This document shows, one piece after another, positions 32,799 through 33,361 of a stretch of DNA of 33,361 nucleotides. The notes below the pieces were generated by a model, which worked only from the letters and a program-made list of their open reading frames with translations, was not told where the DNA came from and made no database searches. This stretch comes from an uncultured beta proteobacterium (GTDB lineage: Bacteria; Pseudomonadota; Gammaproteobacteria; Burkholderiales; SG8-41): the NCBI GenBank assembly GCA_902825845.1, contig CADECM010000069.1:1-33361 (forward strand), read 5' to 3'. Each line of letters starts with the position of its first letter. Positions within the stretch are counted from its first letter, which is position 1. The position numbers were made by a program, and so were the translations under genes.

Positions 32799-33361
32799 GG
32801 CTTCCTCGTAATCGCTTGGGCACTAGCCATGAGTGTAGCAAATCCGCTATTGCTTACATCGCGGGGCGGCTTGCCCGCCAGCGCGCTCTCCACCGCCTGC
32901 CGCACGCGTTCGCGCGCGCGGTGCAGCCGCACATACAGGTTGGTTTCAGTGATGCCCAGGCGCGCGCAGATCTCGTCCGATTCCAGGCCTTCGATGTCTT
33001 TCAGCACCAGCACGTCGCGCAGCCCTCGCGGCAATTCGTCCACCGCCCGGTTCAGGGCCTCAAACGCCTGTTTGGATGCCAGCAACCGCTCCGGCGTGTG
33101 CTCGTCCCACGGCTGCGGCGGCAGCGCCCAGTGTCCGGCCATCTCGCCGCTGGTATGAAAGCGCGAGGGATCCATTGCATCGTCGCCGCTGTCCTCGTCG
33201 TGGGTCTGCAGCGCGGAGAAGTTGATGTGCCGGCTTTCGCGCACACCGCGATCCTTGGCCTTGTTGATGAGAATGGCGTGGATCCAGGTGCTGAGCGAGG
33301 AACGGCCTTCGAAAGTTCTGATGCCGTCGATCACCGCGATCCAGGTGTCCTGCACCACTTC
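32753..33361 (-). CDS. ECF sigma factor, 5' end cut by window edge
   Basis: The frame is open to the edge; the visible product is about 202 residues and starts inside region 2 (EVVQDTWIAVIDGIRTFEGRSSLSTWIHAI). A linker of about 60 residues follows. Region 4 is at DELPRGLRDVLVLKDIEGLESDEICARLGITETNLYVRLHRARERVRQ. It is clearly different from the sigma factor at the left end and is paired with its own small soluble anti-sigma factor, whose start lies inside its last 15 codons. The tail beyond region 4 is longer than usual and may exist because of that overlap. Confidence 0.9.
   Translation of the reverse strand, partial: EVVQDTWIAVIDGIRTFEGRSSLSTWIHAILINKAKDRGVRESRHINFSALQTHDEDSGDDAMDPSRFHTSGEMAGHWALPPQPWDEHTPERLLASKQAFEALNRAVDELPRGLRDVLVLKDIEGLESDEICARLGITETNLYVRLHRARERVRQAVESALAGKPPRDVSNSGFATLMASAQAITRKPCPTQDKLMAARART

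Overview
This 33.4 kb window is GC-rich, densely coded bacterial DNA. It looks like a betaproteobacterium, probably of the order Burkholderiales. The grounds are four periplasmic receptors of the Bug/TctC type (a family greatly expanded in that order), a same-strand run tkt-gap-pgk-pyk-fba, and an RpoE/ChrR-type stress locus. No rRNA, tRNA, phage, insertion sequence or CRISPR array was seen. The genus cannot be fixed from the sequence alone.

Left end (1-3225): a photo-oxidative stress module. A sigma factor and a ChrR-like zinc anti-sigma factor overlap by ATGA and are followed by a DNA photolyase. Divergent from them is the start of what looks like a cyclopropane-fatty-acid-synthase-type methyltransferase, cut by the window edge. 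The 307 bp between the divergent genes hold two back-to-back promoters of identical design, TGATCC-N16-CGTATAA, the best candidate for the sigma factor's own recognition sequence. Next, on the minus strand, comes a large exported protein of unknown function (3335-5758).

Middle left (6357-16423): catabolic genes. A solitary Bug receptor on the plus strand faces a minus-strand run of Bug, Bug, acyl-CoA dehydrogenase, Bug and acyl-CoA carboxyltransferase. Upstream of that run, on the same strand, are a cupin protein with a Lys/Ala-rich tail, an amidohydrolase and a CobW-type (G3E) GTPase. Intrinsic terminators separate the cupin from the first Bug gene, and fba from the GTPase gene.

Middle right (16481-23564): central carbon metabolism on the minus strand, read tkt, gap, pgk, pyk, fba. 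Copies of an intergenic repeat with inverted arms flank pgk.

Right part (23855-32481): a small EF-hand protein, a 3-hydroxybutyrate dehydrogenase with a possible small gene behind it, then a plus-strand series of cupin, MFS transporter, DUF1622 membrane protein, DUF302 protein, patatin-like hydrolase and a mercuric-reductase-like flavoprotein. The last gene overlaps tail to tail with an AMP-forming acyl-CoA ligase. The right edge (32535-33361) carries a second ECF sigma/anti-sigma pair, with the sigma gene cut by the edge.

The best candidates for something new are the divergent promoter pair, the large exported protein, terminators that abut the next gene's translation start, and the repeats around pgk.
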